From Delftia sp. PS-11 (GTDB lineage: Bacteria; Pseudomonadota; Gammaproteobacteria; Burkholderiales; Burkholderiaceae_C): a stretch of 64,000 nt of DNA. Below are positions 53,789-63,996 of the stretch, in pieces; position 1 is the first letter of the stretch, and each line of letters starts with the position of its first letter. The position numbers and the translations under genes are program-made. Below the pieces are notes generated by a model. That model saw only the letters and a list, made by a program, of their open reading frames with translations, was not told where the DNA came from and did no database searches. Where the stretch lies: positions 74,233-138,232 of the forward strand of contig NZ_JACSYA010000013.1 in assembly GCF_029870285.1 (NCBI RefSeq), in the 5' to 3' direction.

Positions 53789-55708
53789 TCACTCCACCGT
53801 CACGCTCTTGGCCAGGTTGCGCGGCTTGTCCACGTCGGTACCGCGTGCGCAGGCGGTGTGATAGGCCAGCAGTTGCAGGGGCACCACATGCAGGATGGGG
53901 CTCAGGGCGCCATAGTTCTCGGGCATGCGGATGACGTGCACGCCCTCGCTGCTGTCGATGTTGGTCTTGGCATCGGCCAGCACATAGAGCACGCCGCCGC
54001 GCGCGCGCACTTCCTGCATGTTGCTCTTGAGCTTTTCCAGCAGTTCGTCGTTGGGCGCCACCGTGACCACGGGCATGGCGCTGTCCACCAGGGCCAGCGG
54101 GCCATGCTTGAGCTCGCCTGCCGGGTAGGCCTCGGCGTGGATGTAGCTGATTTCCTTGAGCTTGAGCGCGCCTTCCAGGGCAATCGGATAGTGGATGCCC
54201 CGGCCCAGGAACAGTGCGTTCTCGCGCTTGGCAAAGTCCTCGGACCAGTTGATGATCTGCGGCTCCAGCGCCAGCACCGATTGCAGGGCCACCGGCAGGT
54301 GGCGCATGGCGGCCAGGTACTGCTGCTCCTTGTCCTCGGGCAGACGGCCCTTGGACTGGGCCAGCGCCAGGGTCAGCAGGAACAGGCCGGCCAGCTGGGT
54401 GGTGAACGCCTTGGTCGAGGCCACGCCGATCTCGACACCGGCGCGCGTGATGTAGGCCAGTTCGCACTCGCGCACCATCGCGCTGGTGCCCACATTGCAG
54501 ATGGTCAGCGTATGCGCCATGCCCAGGCTCTGGGCGTGGCGCAGCGCGGCCAGCGTGTCGGCTGTCTCGCCCGACTGGCTGATGGTGACGACCAGGGTGC
54601 GGGGGTCAGGCACGCTGGTGCGGTAGCGGTATTCGCTGGCCACTTCCACGTTGCAGGGCAGGCCGGCCAGGGACTCGATCCAGTACTTGGCCGTGCAGCC
54701 GCTGTAGTAGCTGGTGCCGCAGGCCAGGATCAGCACGCGGTCGATTTCCTTGAACACGCGCCAGGCCGCCGTGCCGGCCTTGCCATCGGCGCCCACGCCA
54801 TCGAACAGTTCAGGCACGATGGACTGCAGGCCTTCCAGCGTATCGGCAATGGCGCGCGGCTGCTCGAAGATTTCCTTTTGCATGTAATGGCGGTACGGGC
54901 CCAGCTCGGCCGCGCCGCTGTGGGCGCGGACGGTGCGCACGGGGCGCTGCCCGGCCGTCAGGCGCGCGCCGCCCTTGCCCATGATCCAGTAGCGGCCCGG
55001 CTGCAGATCCACGATGTCGCCTTCTTCCAGGTAGACGATCTGGTCAGTAACGCCTGCCAGGGCCATGGCATCGCTGGCCAGGAAATGCTCGCCGCCATCC
55101 TGGCCCACACCCAGGATCAGGGGAGAACCGGCACGCGCGCCCACCACACGGCTGGGCTCGTCCTTGTGCATGACAGCGATGGCAAAGGCGCCATGCAGGC
55201 GCGCCGTGGCGGCCTGCACGGCCTCGAACAGGTCGCCGCCGTACAGGCTGTCCACCAGATGGGCGATGACTTCGGTATCGGTCTGGCTGGAGAACACATA
55301 GCCACGGGCCTGCAGCTCGGCACGCAGCGCCTCGTAGTTCTCGATGATGCCGTTGTGCACCAGCGCCACACGGGCCGGCTGGTCAGTATCGGCAGCAGGC
55401 GCCACGCCCGGGCCATGGCTGAAGTGGGGGTGCGCATTGCGCACGGCCGGTTCGCCATGCGTGGCCCAGCGCGTGTGGGCGATGCCCGTATGGCCCGTCA
55501 CATGGTCCTGGGCCACCTGGGCCATGAGCTCGGCCACGCGCGCGGTCGAGCGGGTGCGGCGCAGGCCCAGGCTGTGCACGCCCTGGGCATCCAGCGCCTG
55601 CACGGCCACGCCGCAGGAGTCATAGCCTCGGTACTCCAGACGCTGCAGACCCTGGACAAGGACGGGAACGATATCGCGGTGAGAGACCGCAGCGACGATG
55701 CCACACAT
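53789..55708 (-). CDS. glmS: Glutamine-fructose-6-phosphate aminotransferase
   Basis: A 639-residue two-domain enzyme. The catalytic Cys must follow the initiating Met ([31 protein letters not shown]), so the ATG at 55708 is the start although open frame continues two codons upstream. The glutaminase domain is followed by two SIS isomerase domains ([32 protein letters not shown] type segments, and the C-terminal KSVTVE). GlmS makes glucosamine-6-phosphate for cell-wall precursors; GlmU later in the window acts in the same pathway. The C-terminal coding sequence is the attTn7 recognition site of TnsD. Confidence 0.97.
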   Translation of the reverse strand: MCGIVAAVSHRDIVPVLVQGLQRLEYRGYDSCGVAVQALDAQGVHSLGLRRTRSTARVAELMAQVAQDHVTGHTGIAHTRWATHGEPAVRNAHPHFSHGPGVAPAADTDQPARVALVHNGIIENYEALRAELQARGYVFSSQTDTEVIAHLVDSLYGGDLFEAVQAATARLHGAFAIAVMHKDEPSRVVGARAGSPLILGVGQDGGEHFLASDAMALAGVTDQIVYLEEGDIVDLQPGRYWIMGKGGARLTAGQRPVRTVRAHSGAAELGPYRHYMQKEIFEQPRAIADTLEGLQSIVPELFDGVGADGKAGTAAWRVFKEIDRVLILACGTSYYSGCTAKYWIESLAGLPCNVEVASEYRYRTSVPDPRTLVVTISQSGETADTLAALRHAQSLGMAHTLTICNVGTSAMVRECELAYITRAGVEIGVASTKAFTTQLAGLFLLTLALAQSKGRLPEDKEQQYLAAMRHLPVALQSVLALEPQIINWSEDFAKRENALFLGRGIHYPIALEGALKLKEISYIHAEAYPAGELKHGPLALVDSAMPVVTVAPNDELLEKLKSNMQEVRARGGVLYVLADAKTNIDSSEGVHVIRMPENYGALSPILHVVPLQLLAYHTACARGTDVDKPRNLAKSVTVE

Positions 55709-55845
55709 AGACAAACTCCTGGTTTCGCAATGGCGTCGGATGCTACGCAGGTTGAAAAGAAATTTTCAATCAATTTATTATTGATATTGAATTAATATTT
55801 CATATCATTTCACTACTGAAATATTCATTCAAAAACATATTTTTC

Positions 55846-56364
55846 ATGGAAAAAAATTCCACATCTCTGGATGCCATCGATCTGCAATTGCTCCATGCAT
55901 TGCAGCAGGACGCCAGCCGCAGCAACCAGGCGCTGGCCCAGGCGCTGAACCTGTCTGCCCCCACCTGCCTGCGCCGCGTGCGCCGGCTGCAGGAATCCGG
56001 GCTCATCGAGCGCCAGGTCGCACTGCTGCATCCCGACAGGCTGGCCGCCACGCTGGGCCATGGGCTGCAGGCCATCGTGGAGGTCGTGCTGGACCGTCAG
56101 GACAGCAGCTCGCTCGATGCCTTCGAGGCGCGGGCCGTAGCGCACAACGCCGTGCAGCAATGCTGGCGGGTCTCCTCGGGGCCGGATTTCATTCTCGTGA
56201 TGGCGGCAGCCGACATGCCGTCCTTTCTGCGCGCCAGCCAGCAGCTGCTGACCGAAGACGCGAACGTGCGCAATGTCAAAACCTTCTTCAGCATCAAACG
56301 CGCCAAATTCATGACGGCCCTGCCATTGCCAGCGGCAACGACCGGGCCGCAGGCACTCCGCTGA
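55846..56364 (+). CDS. Lrp/AsnC family transcriptional regulator
   Basis: A 172-residue regulator with an N-terminal winged helix (DAIDLQLLHALQQDASRSNQALAQALNLSAPTCLRRVRRLQESGLIERQVALL) and a C-terminal RAM ligand-binding domain (RAVAHNAVQQCWRVSSGPDFILVMAAADM, SIKRAKFMTALPL). It diverges from glmS across an AT-rich 137-bp gap. It could regulate glmS or itself; Lrp regulators often bind amino acids. Confidence 0.92.
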   Translation: MEKNSTSLDAIDLQLLHALQQDASRSNQALAQALNLSAPTCLRRVRRLQESGLIERQVALLHPDRLAATLGHGLQAIVEVVLDRQDSSSLDAFEARAVAHNAVQQCWRVSSGPDFILVMAAADMPSFLRASQQLLTEDANVRNVKTFFSIKRAKFMTALPLPAATTGPQALR

Positions 56365-56504
56365 GCATCAAGCGACCGGCGGGACGTTTTTACACGTCAA
56401 TCAGTATGTAAGAGCGTTGCGCGCAGCGTTCGACAATGATACAAATTGATGCAACAACACTCTGACGCGCTTTGCACATCGGCGCGAACCCGGCACGCAC
56501 CGCC

Positions 56505-57641
56505 ATGTCCTTGCGCCAGCGCATCCACCGCCGCACCTATCCCTTGCGGGTCACCAGCATGGCATTGGGTGGCCTGGTCGTTGCCACCTGCATGACGGAA
56601 TTCGGGGCAGACACGGCAGTCTGGGGCTTTGTGCTGGTCAGCTCGCTGGTATGGCCCCACATCGCCCAGTTGCACACCCGCCACAGCCAGGACCGCCTGA
56701 GCGCCGAGAACGCCAACCTGCAGATCGATGCCATCATCATCGGCAGCTGGATACCGATCATGCATTTCTGCGCGCTGCCCAGCATCGCGCTGCTGGCCAT
56801 CAGCATTACCGACCGCAACCACACCTGCACCCGGGATGGCTGGCTGTACTCATTGTGTGCCACCTTCGCAGCCATGGGGCTGGCGGCCGTGGTCATCAGG
56901 CCCACGTTCGCGTGGGAAGCCAGTCTGGCCGTGCAACTGAGCATGCTGCCATTGCTGCTGCTGCACAGCGTCTTCTCCAGCTGGTCCACACGCCAGCTGG
57001 TGCGCAAGCTGGCACAGCAGAACGTGAAGCTGCAGGTGCTCAGCCGCATCGATCCGCTGACCACGCTCTACAGCCGCGACTACTGGTGGCAGAAGGCGCG
57101 GGCCGCGCTGCGCGACTTTCGCCAGACCCAGGCCTCGGCCTGCCTGCTGATCGTGGATATCGACCATTTCAAGCACATCAACGACAGCTTCGGGCATACC
57201 GTGGGCGACGAGGTGTTGCAGGCCATCGGGCTGACCATCCGGCACTGCCTGCGCTCGCACGATGCGGCAGGACGCTATGGCGGCGATGAGTTCGCCGTGC
57301 TGTGCATACACACCAGTCTGGACGAGGCCTACGCAGTGGCCCTGCGCATCCGCAACCAGCTGAGCCAGTTGCGCGTTCGGGAGTATCCGCAGTTGCGCGT
57401 AAGCGCCAGCATCGGCGTGGCAGCGGCCGATGCAAGCTTCACCTCCGTCAAGGACTGGGTGCAGGCGGCAGACAGCGCGCTGTACAGCGCCAAGGATGCG
57501 GGGCGCGATCAGGTCATTCATGCGCCACTGATGGCCGGAGGCACCCCCATCGTGCGGCGTACGCTGCCTGCCCCCCCGGCAGACACCAGGCCTGATGCCG
57601 CCCAGGTGGCTGACAGCACAGGCGCTGGCGAAGCAGGCTAG
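56505..57641 (+). CDS. MASE2-GGDEF diguanylate cyclase
   Basis: A 378-residue cyclase. The first 165 residues contain five membrane helices of the MASE2 type (as in E. coli DgcC/AdrA). The GGDEF domain begins RIDPLTTLYSRDYWW and carries VDIDHFKHINDSFGHTVGDEVL, the RxxD I-site (RSHD) and GGDEF in RYGGDEFAVL. Product feedback is likely. The start at ATG 56505 is used rather than an upstream TTG. No partner gene adjoins it. Confidence 0.93.
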   Translation: MSLRQRIHRRTYPLRVTSMALGGLVVATCMTEFGADTAVWGFVLVSSLVWPHIAQLHTRHSQDRLSAENANLQIDAIIIGSWIPIMHFCALPSIALLAISITDRNHTCTRDGWLYSLCATFAAMGLAAVVIRPTFAWEASLAVQLSMLPLLLLHSVFSSWSTRQLVRKLAQQNVKLQVLSRIDPLTTLYSRDYWWQKARAALRDFRQTQASACLLIVDIDHFKHINDSFGHTVGDEVLQAIGLTIRHCLRSHDAAGRYGGDEFAVLCIHTSLDEAYAVALRIRNQLSQLRVREYPQLRVSASIGVAAADASFTSVKDWVQAADSALYSAKDAGRDQVIHAPLMAGGTPIVRRTLPAPPADTRPDAAQVADSTGAGEAG

Positions 57642-57684
57642 GGCCCATCTGGGGATCGCGTTGCCCGGCAGCGGCGTCAGATGC

Positions 57685-57702
57685 AAGGCGCACGCGCGCC
57701 TT
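57685..57702. terminator. Short GC stem between convergent genes
   Basis: AAGGCGC-ACGC-GCGCCTT is a 7-bp stem with a 4-base loop between the convergent GGDEF and histidine kinase genes. It may serve as a two-way terminator; no T-run follows on either side. Confidence 0.35.
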
Positions 57703-57754
57703 GATTGGCACGCTGGCAGACTGCTTCGCGACCTCAGATCAGTGTGAGCAGGCC

Positions 57755-58597
57755 CTATGGCCTGCGCGGTGCGGCGCCAGGCCAGCGCAGGCGGACGCTG
57801 CAACCCGCGCCCGGCATGCCATGTATCGACACATCGCCGCCATGGCGGCGGGTGACGCTGCGCACCAGCGCCAGACCCAGCCCCAGGCCAGGGAACTCGG
57901 ACTCGCGGTGCATGCGCTGGAAGATGCCAAACAGCGTGCCGGCACGCGACGGATCAAAACCTGCCCCATTGTCGCTGATGCTCAGCTCGATGCCGCCGTC
58001 GGCGCCATGCTCCACCTCGATGGCGATGCTCGGCTGGGCGGTATTGCGCGTGAACTTGAGGGAGTTGTCCATCAGCTCCGCGAGCACCTGGCGCAGCAGG
58101 CTGGCATCGGCGCGCACCACCGGTAGCTGCGGCGGCATGCGCCATTGCACCTCCCGCTCCAGCGCGGCCCACTGGGGGCGCGCCAGCACGGCTTCACGGG
58201 CTTGCTGCAGCAACTCGCCCAACGCCACGGGCTGCCACTGCAGCGGCGTGCGCGCGGCGCGCGCCAGCGCCAGCAGGCCGTCGAGCATGACACCCATGCG
58301 CCGCGCAGACTGGTCCATGGTGCGCAAAAACTCCCGCGCCTCCTGCAGCTCCTGGGGCGAAGGCGCGGCCTGCCCCAGCAGCTCATCGACCAGCGGGCCG
58401 AACGAAAGCACATGCCGAAGCGGCGCGCGCAGGTCGTGCGAGACGGCGTGCAGCCATTCCTGCTGGGCCTGGCGCAGTGCCTGCAGTTCCTGCTCGCGCT
58501 GGGCCAGGCGCTCCAGCGCATCCTCCAGCGTACGCGGCGGACCGAGATGATCCGCGCCACCCTCAGGCAGCGCAGGCGGCTCAGCTGTGTCCTTCAT
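57755..58597 (-). CDS. Soluble sensor histidine kinase
   Basis: A 280-residue cytoplasmic kinase with no membrane segment or PAS domain. A short coiled-coil start leads into HisKA with LHAVSHDLRAPLRHVLSF and an ATPase domain with LMDNSLKFT, DNGAGFDP and GLGLGLALVRSVTRRHGG. It resembles the bacteriophytochrome-type kinase core. It lies 31 bases downstream of glmU on the same strand and is probably co-transcribed; no response regulator adjoins it. Its partner and stimulus are unknown. Confidence 0.9.
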   Translation of the reverse strand: MKDTAEPPALPEGGADHLGPPRTLEDALERLAQREQELQALRQAQQEWLHAVSHDLRAPLRHVLSFGPLVDELLGQAAPSPQELQEAREFLRTMDQSARRMGVMLDGLLALARAARTPLQWQPVALGELLQQAREAVLARPQWAALEREVQWRMPPQLPVVRADASLLRQVLAELMDNSLKFTRNTAQPSIAIEVEHGADGGIELSISDNGAGFDPSRAGTLFGIFQRMHRESEFPGLGLGLALVRSVTRRHGGDVSIHGMPGAGCSVRLRWPGAAPRRP

Positions 58598-58628
58598 GGC
58601 TTGGACTCCTCAAGGCAAGCGGCATGAC

Positions 58629-60059
58629 TCAGGGCTTGGGCAGTTTGACAGGGCGCTTCCAGCTCGTGATGCTGACCTGCCTGCCACGGGAGACCGACAG
58701 CACCCCCGGTTCGGTGCTCTTGGTGATGGTGGAGCCGCCGCCCACCGTGCCGCCTGCGCCGATGGTGACGGGCGCCACCAGGACGCAATTGCTGCCGATG
58801 AGCACATCGGCCCCGATCACGGTACGGTGCTTGTTGACACCGTCGTAATTGGCCGTGATGGAGCCCGCGCCATAGTTGACGCGCTCGCCCACGGTGGCAT
58901 CGCCCAGGTAGGCCAGGTGGTTGGCCTTGGCACCCTCTGCCAGGGTGGAGTTCTTGACCTCGACAAAGTTGCCGATGTGAACCTCGCGCCCCAGTTGGGC
59001 ACCAGGGCGCAGGCGCGCAAACGGGCCGACCAGGGCACCCTCGCCCACGCTGGCGCCTGCCTTCTCCCCATCGATATGGGTGTAGGGATGGATCACGGCG
59101 CCCGCCGCAATCGTGGCGTTGGCAATGCTGCAGTAGGCGCCGATGCGCGCGCCCTCACCGATCTCGACCTCGCCGGCAAAGATGCAGCCCACGTCGATCT
59201 CCACATCCTGGGCGCACTGCAGCCGGGCCGCGCGGCCTGTGCGGGGATCGTCGCGCAGATCGAAGCGGGCCGGATCAGCCAGGCGCACGCCCTGTTCCAT
59301 GAGTGCGCGGGCCTGGGCCGCCTGGTGGGCACGCTCCAGTTCGGCCAGCTGCAGCGGACTGTTGACGCCCGCCACCTGCACCGGATCGGCAATGCGGTGG
59401 GCCACCACGGGCACGCCATCGGCCACGGCCATGGCCACCACATCGGTCAGGTAGTACTCGCCCTGGGCGTTGTCATTGGTCAGGCGCGCCAGCCAGCCCG
59501 CCAGGTGGCGCGCTGGCACGGCCATGATGCCGCTGTAGATTTCCTGGATGGCACGCTCGGCTTCGCTGGCGTCCTTTTGCTCGACGATGCGCTGCACCAT
59601 GCCGTCGCCGCCGCGCACGATGCGGCCATAGCCCGTGGGATCGGGCAGGCTCACGGTCAGCAGCGCCAGCCGCTGTCCGCCCGCCGCATCGACCAGCGCC
59701 TGCAGCGTGTCGGCACGCGTCAGCGGCACATCGCCCGACAGTACGATGACCATGCCATCGCCTGCCAGCGCCGGCACGGCCTGCTGCACCGCATGGCCCG
59801 TGCCCAGCTGGGGCTCCTGGCGCACGAACTTCAGCGCCATGGTGCCATCCTGGTAGGCCTGTGCGATGGCGGACTCGACCTGCTCGGCGCCATGGCCGGT
59901 GACCACCACGGCCGAGCGCGCATCGAGCTGCGCAGCCGTGGACAGCACATGGCCCAGCAGGGGCCGGCCCGCAAGGCGCTGCAAAACCTTGGGCAGGCGG
60001 CTCTTCATGCGCGTGCCCTTGCCCGCAGCCATGATGACGAGATCAAGAGGTGCTGTCAT
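58629..60059 (-). CDS. glmU: Bifunctional GlmU: GlcN-1-P acetyltransferase/GlcNAc-1-P uridyltransferase
   Basis: A 476-residue bifunctional enzyme producing UDP-GlcNAc for peptidoglycan and LPS. The uridyltransferase half starts LDLVIMAAGKGTRMKSRLPKVL and includes GDVPLTRADTL and EYYLTDV; the left-handed beta-helix acetyltransferase half shows the hexapeptide repeats IGEGARIGAYCSI to TVGERVNYGAGSITANYDGVNKHRT and ends SWKRPVKLPKP. It complements glmS (4 kb away, same strand), but the genes between are not cell-wall genes. Confidence 0.97.
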   Translation of the reverse strand: MTAPLDLVIMAAGKGTRMKSRLPKVLQRLAGRPLLGHVLSTAAQLDARSAVVVTGHGAEQVESAIAQAYQDGTMALKFVRQEPQLGTGHAVQQAVPALAGDGMVIVLSGDVPLTRADTLQALVDAAGGQRLALLTVSLPDPTGYGRIVRGGDGMVQRIVEQKDASEAERAIQEIYSGIMAVPARHLAGWLARLTNDNAQGEYYLTDVVAMAVADGVPVVAHRIADPVQVAGVNSPLQLAELERAHQAAQARALMEQGVRLADPARFDLRDDPRTGRAARLQCAQDVEIDVGCIFAGEVEIGEGARIGAYCSIANATIAAGAVIHPYTHIDGEKAGASVGEGALVGPFARLRPGAQLGREVHIGNFVEVKNSTLAEGAKANHLAYLGDATVGERVNYGAGSITANYDGVNKHRTVIGADVLIGSNCVLVAPVTIGAGGTVGGGSTITKSTEPGVLSVSRGRQVSITSWKRPVKLPKP

Positions 60060-60171
60060 AGATATTTCTTGCTACGCCGGACACTTCCGGCAACGCAGGC
60101 GATTATCGGCCCGCCAGACAGGCTTGCCAGCCAGCGCAGCGATCGGCAACTGCCGTATGCTCGGCAGCAAC

Positions 60172-61140
60172 ATGCCCCATGCCACCACCGCTCCTGCCCC
60201 TCTGCTGCGCACGCGCGCCATCGGCGCCGGCCACCTGCGCGCCTTCCTGGCCGTGGCCAGGCACCTGAACTTCCGCGCCGCTGCCGACGAGCTGGCGCTG
60301 ACCCAGTCGGCCGTGAGCCGCCAGATCCAGTCGCTGGAAGATGAAGTGGGCGTGCCCCTGTTCCTGCGGCATACGCGCGCAGTGGAGCTGACAGGCGCTG
60401 GCGCCCTGCTGCTGCGCTCGGCGGCTCCCGCGCTGGAACAGATCGACGCATCGGTGCGCCAGATCCGCCAGACCGTGGGGCGCAAGAGCGTGGCTATCAC
60501 CACATGGGCCAGCTTTGCATCGATGTGGCTGATCCCCCGGCTGGAGGCGCTGCAGCGTGCCTGGCCCGATGTGGACATCCGCATCGACACCAGCGACACC
60601 GTCATGGACCTGGACACCACCGATGTGGATCTGGCCCTGCGCTATGGCAGCGCCAGCAGCAGCTGGCCCCAGGCGCAGCGCCTGTTCGGCGAGCAACTGG
60701 CCGTGGTCGCCAGCCCGCGCCTGCTGGCCGCAGGCCCACCACTGCGCGAACCGGCCGACGCCGCGCGCTACACCCTGATCGAAACCGGCGACGTGCACCG
60801 CATGCCCCAGCTCGAATGGCTGAGCTGGCAGCGCTGGTTCGGCGCCCAGGGCTGCGACCAGCTGCAACCGCCGCGCTGGCTGTATTTCAACTACGCCCAC
60901 CAGATCGTGCAGGCCGCCCTGGCAGGCCAGGGCCTGGCCATCGCGCGGCTGCCGCTGGTGGCCGATGCACTGGCTGCAGGCACCCTGGTCGAAGTGCTGC
61001 CCCGCCACCGGCTGGCGTCGCCGCTGGCCTACTGGCTGCTCGTGGGCCCGCGCAGTGCCCAGCGGCCTGAAGTGGCCGCATTCTGCCAATGGCTGCTGGA
61101 GCAGGCCAAAGCCACGCGCGAAACGATGGAGCCGGCCTGA
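60172..61140 (+). CDS. LysR family transcriptional regulator, GcvA-like
   Basis: A 322-residue LysR regulator. The HTH is RTRAIGAGHLRAFLAVARHLNFRAAADELALTQSAVSRQIQSLEDEVGVPLFLR (residues 12-65), followed by the effector domain (TTWASFASMWLIPRLEALQRAWPDVDIRI, DVDLALRYG) typical of the GcvA subgroup. A Met five codons upstream (60157) is an alternative start. It diverges from glmU and converges with tyrS; its targets cannot be inferred from context. Confidence 0.92.
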   Translation: MPHATTAPAPLLRTRAIGAGHLRAFLAVARHLNFRAAADELALTQSAVSRQIQSLEDEVGVPLFLRHTRAVELTGAGALLLRSAAPALEQIDASVRQIRQTVGRKSVAITTWASFASMWLIPRLEALQRAWPDVDIRIDTSDTVMDLDTTDVDLALRYGSASSSWPQAQRLFGEQLAVVASPRLLAAGPPLREPADAARYTLIETGDVHRMPQLEWLSWQRWFGAQGCDQLQPPRWLYFNYAHQIVQAALAGQGLAIARLPLVADALAAGTLVEVLPRHRLASPLAYWLLVGPRSAQRPEVAAFCQWLLEQAKATRETMEPA

Positions 61141-61156
61141 AAGCCGGCCGGCGCAA

Positions 61157-62389
61157 TCAGCCCAGGGTCACGCGCGCGAACTTGCGCTTGCCCACCTGCA
61201 CCACATAGGTGCCAGCTTCCAGCTTCAGGCCCCGGTCGCTGACCGCCGAGCCGTCCACACGCACGCCGCCGCCATCGATCAGGCGGTTGGCCTCGCTGGT
61301 CGAAGGCGCCAGATTGGCCTGCTTGAGCAGGGCGCCAATGCCCAGGGGGGCGCCCGAGAGGCTGACCTCGGGGATCTCGTCGGGAACGCCGCCCTTGCTG
61401 CGATTGATGAAATCCTGCTCAGCCGCATCTGCCAGCGCCGCGCTGTGAAAGCGCGCCGTGATCTCCTTGGCCAGCATGACCTTGGCATCCTTGGGATTGC
61501 GCCCGCCCGCGATCTCGGCCTTGAGCGCAGCGATCTCGGCCAGGCTCTTGAACGACAGCAGCGTGTACCAGTCCCACATCAGCGTGTCCGAGATGCTCAG
61601 CACCTTGGCGAACATGGTGTTGGCGTCCTCGGTGATGCCGATGTAGTTGTTCTTGGACTTGGACATCTTGTGCTCGCCGTCCAGGCCGACCAGCAGCGGC
61701 ATGGTGAGCACGCACTGCGTCTCCTGGCCGTACTCCTGCTGCAGATGACGTCCCATGAGCAGGTTGAACTTCTGATCGGTGCCGCCCAGCTCCAGATCGG
61801 ACTTCAGCGCCACCGAGTCATAGCCCTGCAGCAGCGGGTAGAGGAACTCGTGCAGGCTGATGGAGTTGCCTTCGGTGAAACGCTGGTGGAAATCGTTGCG
61901 CTCCATCATGCGCGCCACCGTGTACTTGGCCGACAGCTCGATCATGCCGCGCGCGCCCAGCTTGTCGCACCACTCGCTGTTGTAGCGCACCTCGGTGCGG
62001 GCCGGGTCCAGCACCTTGGCCGCCTGGGTGTAGTAGGTCTCGGCATTGACCTTGATCTGCTCGGCCGTCAGCGGCGGGCGCGTGCTGTTGCGGCCGGACG
62101 GATCGCCGATCAGCGTGGTGAAGTCGCCGATCAGGAAAATCACCTGGTGGCCCAGGTCCTGCAGCTGGCGCATCTTGTTGAGCACCACGGTGTGGCCCAG
62201 GTGGATGTCGGGCGCCGTCGGGTCCAGGCCCAGCTTGATGCGCAGCGGCACGCCCGTGGCCTCGGAGCGGGCCAGCTTCTGGGTCCAGTCGGCCTGGGGC
62301 AGCAGTTCATCCACGCCGCGCAGGGTGATTTCCAGCGCTTGGCGCACGCCTTCGGTGACCGGGTATGTTGTAACAGCAGATTGATTCAT
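61157..62389 (-). CDS. tyrS: Tyrosine-tRNA ligase
   Basis: A 410-residue class I aminoacyl-tRNA synthetase. HIGH appears as HLGH in [15 protein letters not shown], the KMSKS motif is exact ([10 protein letters not shown]), and a C-terminal S4 RNA-binding domain ([23 protein letters not shown]) follows. The start [10 protein letters not shown] is used; longer open sequence upstream overlaps the divergent promoter with the M23 gene. It is of the TyrZ-like bacterial type. The gap to the convergent LysR gene is only 16 bases. Confidence 0.97.
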   Translation of the reverse strand: MNQSAVTTYPVTEGVRQALEITLRGVDELLPQADWTQKLARSEATGVPLRIKLGLDPTAPDIHLGHTVVLNKMRQLQDLGHQVIFLIGDFTTLIGDPSGRNSTRPPLTAEQIKVNAETYYTQAAKVLDPARTEVRYNSEWCDKLGARGMIELSAKYTVARMMERNDFHQRFTEGNSISLHEFLYPLLQGYDSVALKSDLELGGTDQKFNLLMGRHLQQEYGQETQCVLTMPLLVGLDGEHKMSKSKNNYIGITEDANTMFAKVLSISDTLMWDWYTLLSFKSLAEIAALKAEIAGGRNPKDAKVMLAKEITARFHSAALADAAEQDFINRSKGGVPDEIPEVSLSGAPLGIGALLKQANLAPSTSEANRLIDGGGVRVDGSAVSDRGLKLEAGTYVVQVGKRKFARVTLG

Positions 62390-62557
62390 AAGGGTTTTTC
62401 GCCAGGCAGCGTAGGACGGCGTCGGTATACTGCGGTGGTTTTTCGCTGTTGCGAATTCTAGACGCCCGCCTATCCGCACCGCAGAGCGCGGACTTGTTGC
62501 CTGTCTGGAGCGCGTATCCCGCCACAGCGACGCTCCACGCATGGTTCCTCCATACGG

Positions 62558-63952
62558 ATGCGCGCGACCCAAGGACTCAATGTTGTGACATATGGCTTGA
62601 TCCAAGCTGGCCGTGCTTTTGTGGCGCGGCTGAACTCCGTTATCCAGCAACACCCCCGGCGTGTCACTGCGGCCCTGGCCACCCTCCTGCTCACGGGCGG
62701 TGGCGGCGCCTTCGCCGTGGCCAGCCTGGGGCCCGATCCGTCGGACCTGCCTGTGCGCATGCTCTCCACGCCCGTGCAGTCGCTGGCAGACGGCCAGTCG
62801 CTGGCCGACCTGACCGACAGCGTCCAGGGCATGGCCCTGTACCGATCCGAATACACGCGCGGCAGCGACACCGCCGAAAGCCTGCTGCAGCGCCTGGGCA
62901 TCGCCGACCCGGCGGCGGCGGCCTTCATGCGCGCCAACGACCAGGTTCGCCAGCATGTGCTGGGCCGCGCTGGCCGCCTTGTGACCGCCGAGACCACGCC
63001 GGACCACCAGCTCACGCAGCTGACCGTGCGCTGGGCGCCCGACGAGGACGGCAGCTTCCGCCGCCTTGTGGTCGAACGCAGGGACAACGCGCTGAGCGCC
63101 CGCGTCGAAACCGGCCGGCTGACATCCACCCCGCGCTTGGCAGGCGGCATCATCCGCAGCTCGCTGTTCGCCGCCACCGATGCAGCCTCCATCCCCGATT
63201 CCGTGGCCATCCAGATGGCCGACATCTTCCAGGCCGACGTGGACTTCCGCCGCAGCCTGCGCAAGGGCGACCGCTTCTCCGTGGTCTACGAATCGCTGGA
63301 AGCCGATGGCGAGCCACTGCGCGCCGGCCGTGTGCTCAGCGCCGAATTCCACAACAACGGCAAGGTCGTCCAGGCCATCTGGTTCCAGGACGAAGGCAAA
63401 TCCAAGGGCGACTACTACACGCTGGAAGGCAAGAGCCGCCGCCAGGCCTATCTGACCTCGCCCGTGGAGTTCTCGCGCATCAGCAGCGGCTTCGCCATGC
63501 GCCTGCACCCCATCCAGAAAACCTGGCGCGCCCACCTGGGCACGGACTTCGCGGCGGCCACCGGCACCAAGGTGCGCACCGTCGGCGACGGCGTGGTTTC
63601 GTTCGCCGGTGTGCAAAACGGCTACGGCAACGTGGTCTTCGTGGACCACGCCAGCCACCACACCACGGTCTACGCCCACCTGAGCCACATCGGCGTCACG
63701 CGCGGCCAGCGCGTCGAGCAGGGCGACATCATCGGCAACGTGGGCTCCACGGGCTGGGCCACGGGACCGCACCTGCACTTCGAGTTCCGCGTCAACGGCG
63801 AGCACCGCGACCCGCTGACCATCGTCCAGGCCACCGACGCCGCCCGCCCGGTCTCCAAGGCCGGCCGCCCGGCCTTCGACAAGCTGGCGGCGCAGATGCG
63901 CATCGAGCTGCAGGCTTCCAACGAAGCCCTGGCCCTGGCCACCGAGCGCTGA
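62558..63952 (+). CDS. M23 family cell-wall peptidase (MepM-like)
   Basis: A 464-residue envelope peptidase. An N-terminal membrane anchor ([20 protein letters not shown]) is followed by an OapA/LysM-like region and a C-terminal M23 lysostaphin-like domain with the zinc ligands in [11 protein letters not shown] and [10 protein letters not shown]. It should cleave peptidoglycan crosslinks during growth. The gene diverges from tyrS; in many Burkholderiales it is followed by anmK, but the window ends here. A terminator-like hairpin follows. Confidence 0.93.
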   Translation: MRATQGLNVVTYGLIQAGRAFVARLNSVIQQHPRRVTAALATLLLTGGGGAFAVASLGPDPSDLPVRMLSTPVQSLADGQSLADLTDSVQGMALYRSEYTRGSDTAESLLQRLGIADPAAAAFMRANDQVRQHVLGRAGRLVTAETTPDHQLTQLTVRWAPDEDGSFRRLVVERRDNALSARVETGRLTSTPRLAGGIIRSSLFAATDAASIPDSVAIQMADIFQADVDFRRSLRKGDRFSVVYESLEADGEPLRAGRVLSAEFHNNGKVVQAIWFQDEGKSKGDYYTLEGKSRRQAYLTSPVEFSRISSGFAMRLHPIQKTWRAHLGTDFAAATGTKVRTVGDGVVSFAGVQNGYGNVVFVDHASHHTTVYAHLSHIGVTRGQRVEQGDIIGNVGSTGWATGPHLHFEFRVNGEHRDPLTIVQATDAARPVSKAGRPAFDKLAAQMRIELQASNEALALATER

Positions 63953-63974
63953 GCAGCATCCGTCTGCCACACCC

Positions 63975-63996
63975 AAGGCTGCCCCATGGCAGCCTT
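63975..63996 (+). terminator. Hairpin terminator after the M23 peptidase, partly outside window
   Basis: AAGGCTGCC-CCAT-GGCAGCCTT is a perfect 9-bp stem with a 4-base loop, followed by TGTT at the window edge. The T-run cannot be judged because the sequence stops. Confidence 0.6.

Noticed and set aside
53858..55795. A 645-codon open frame antisense to glmS
   Set aside because: GlmS is unambiguous, including the N-terminal catalytic Cys.
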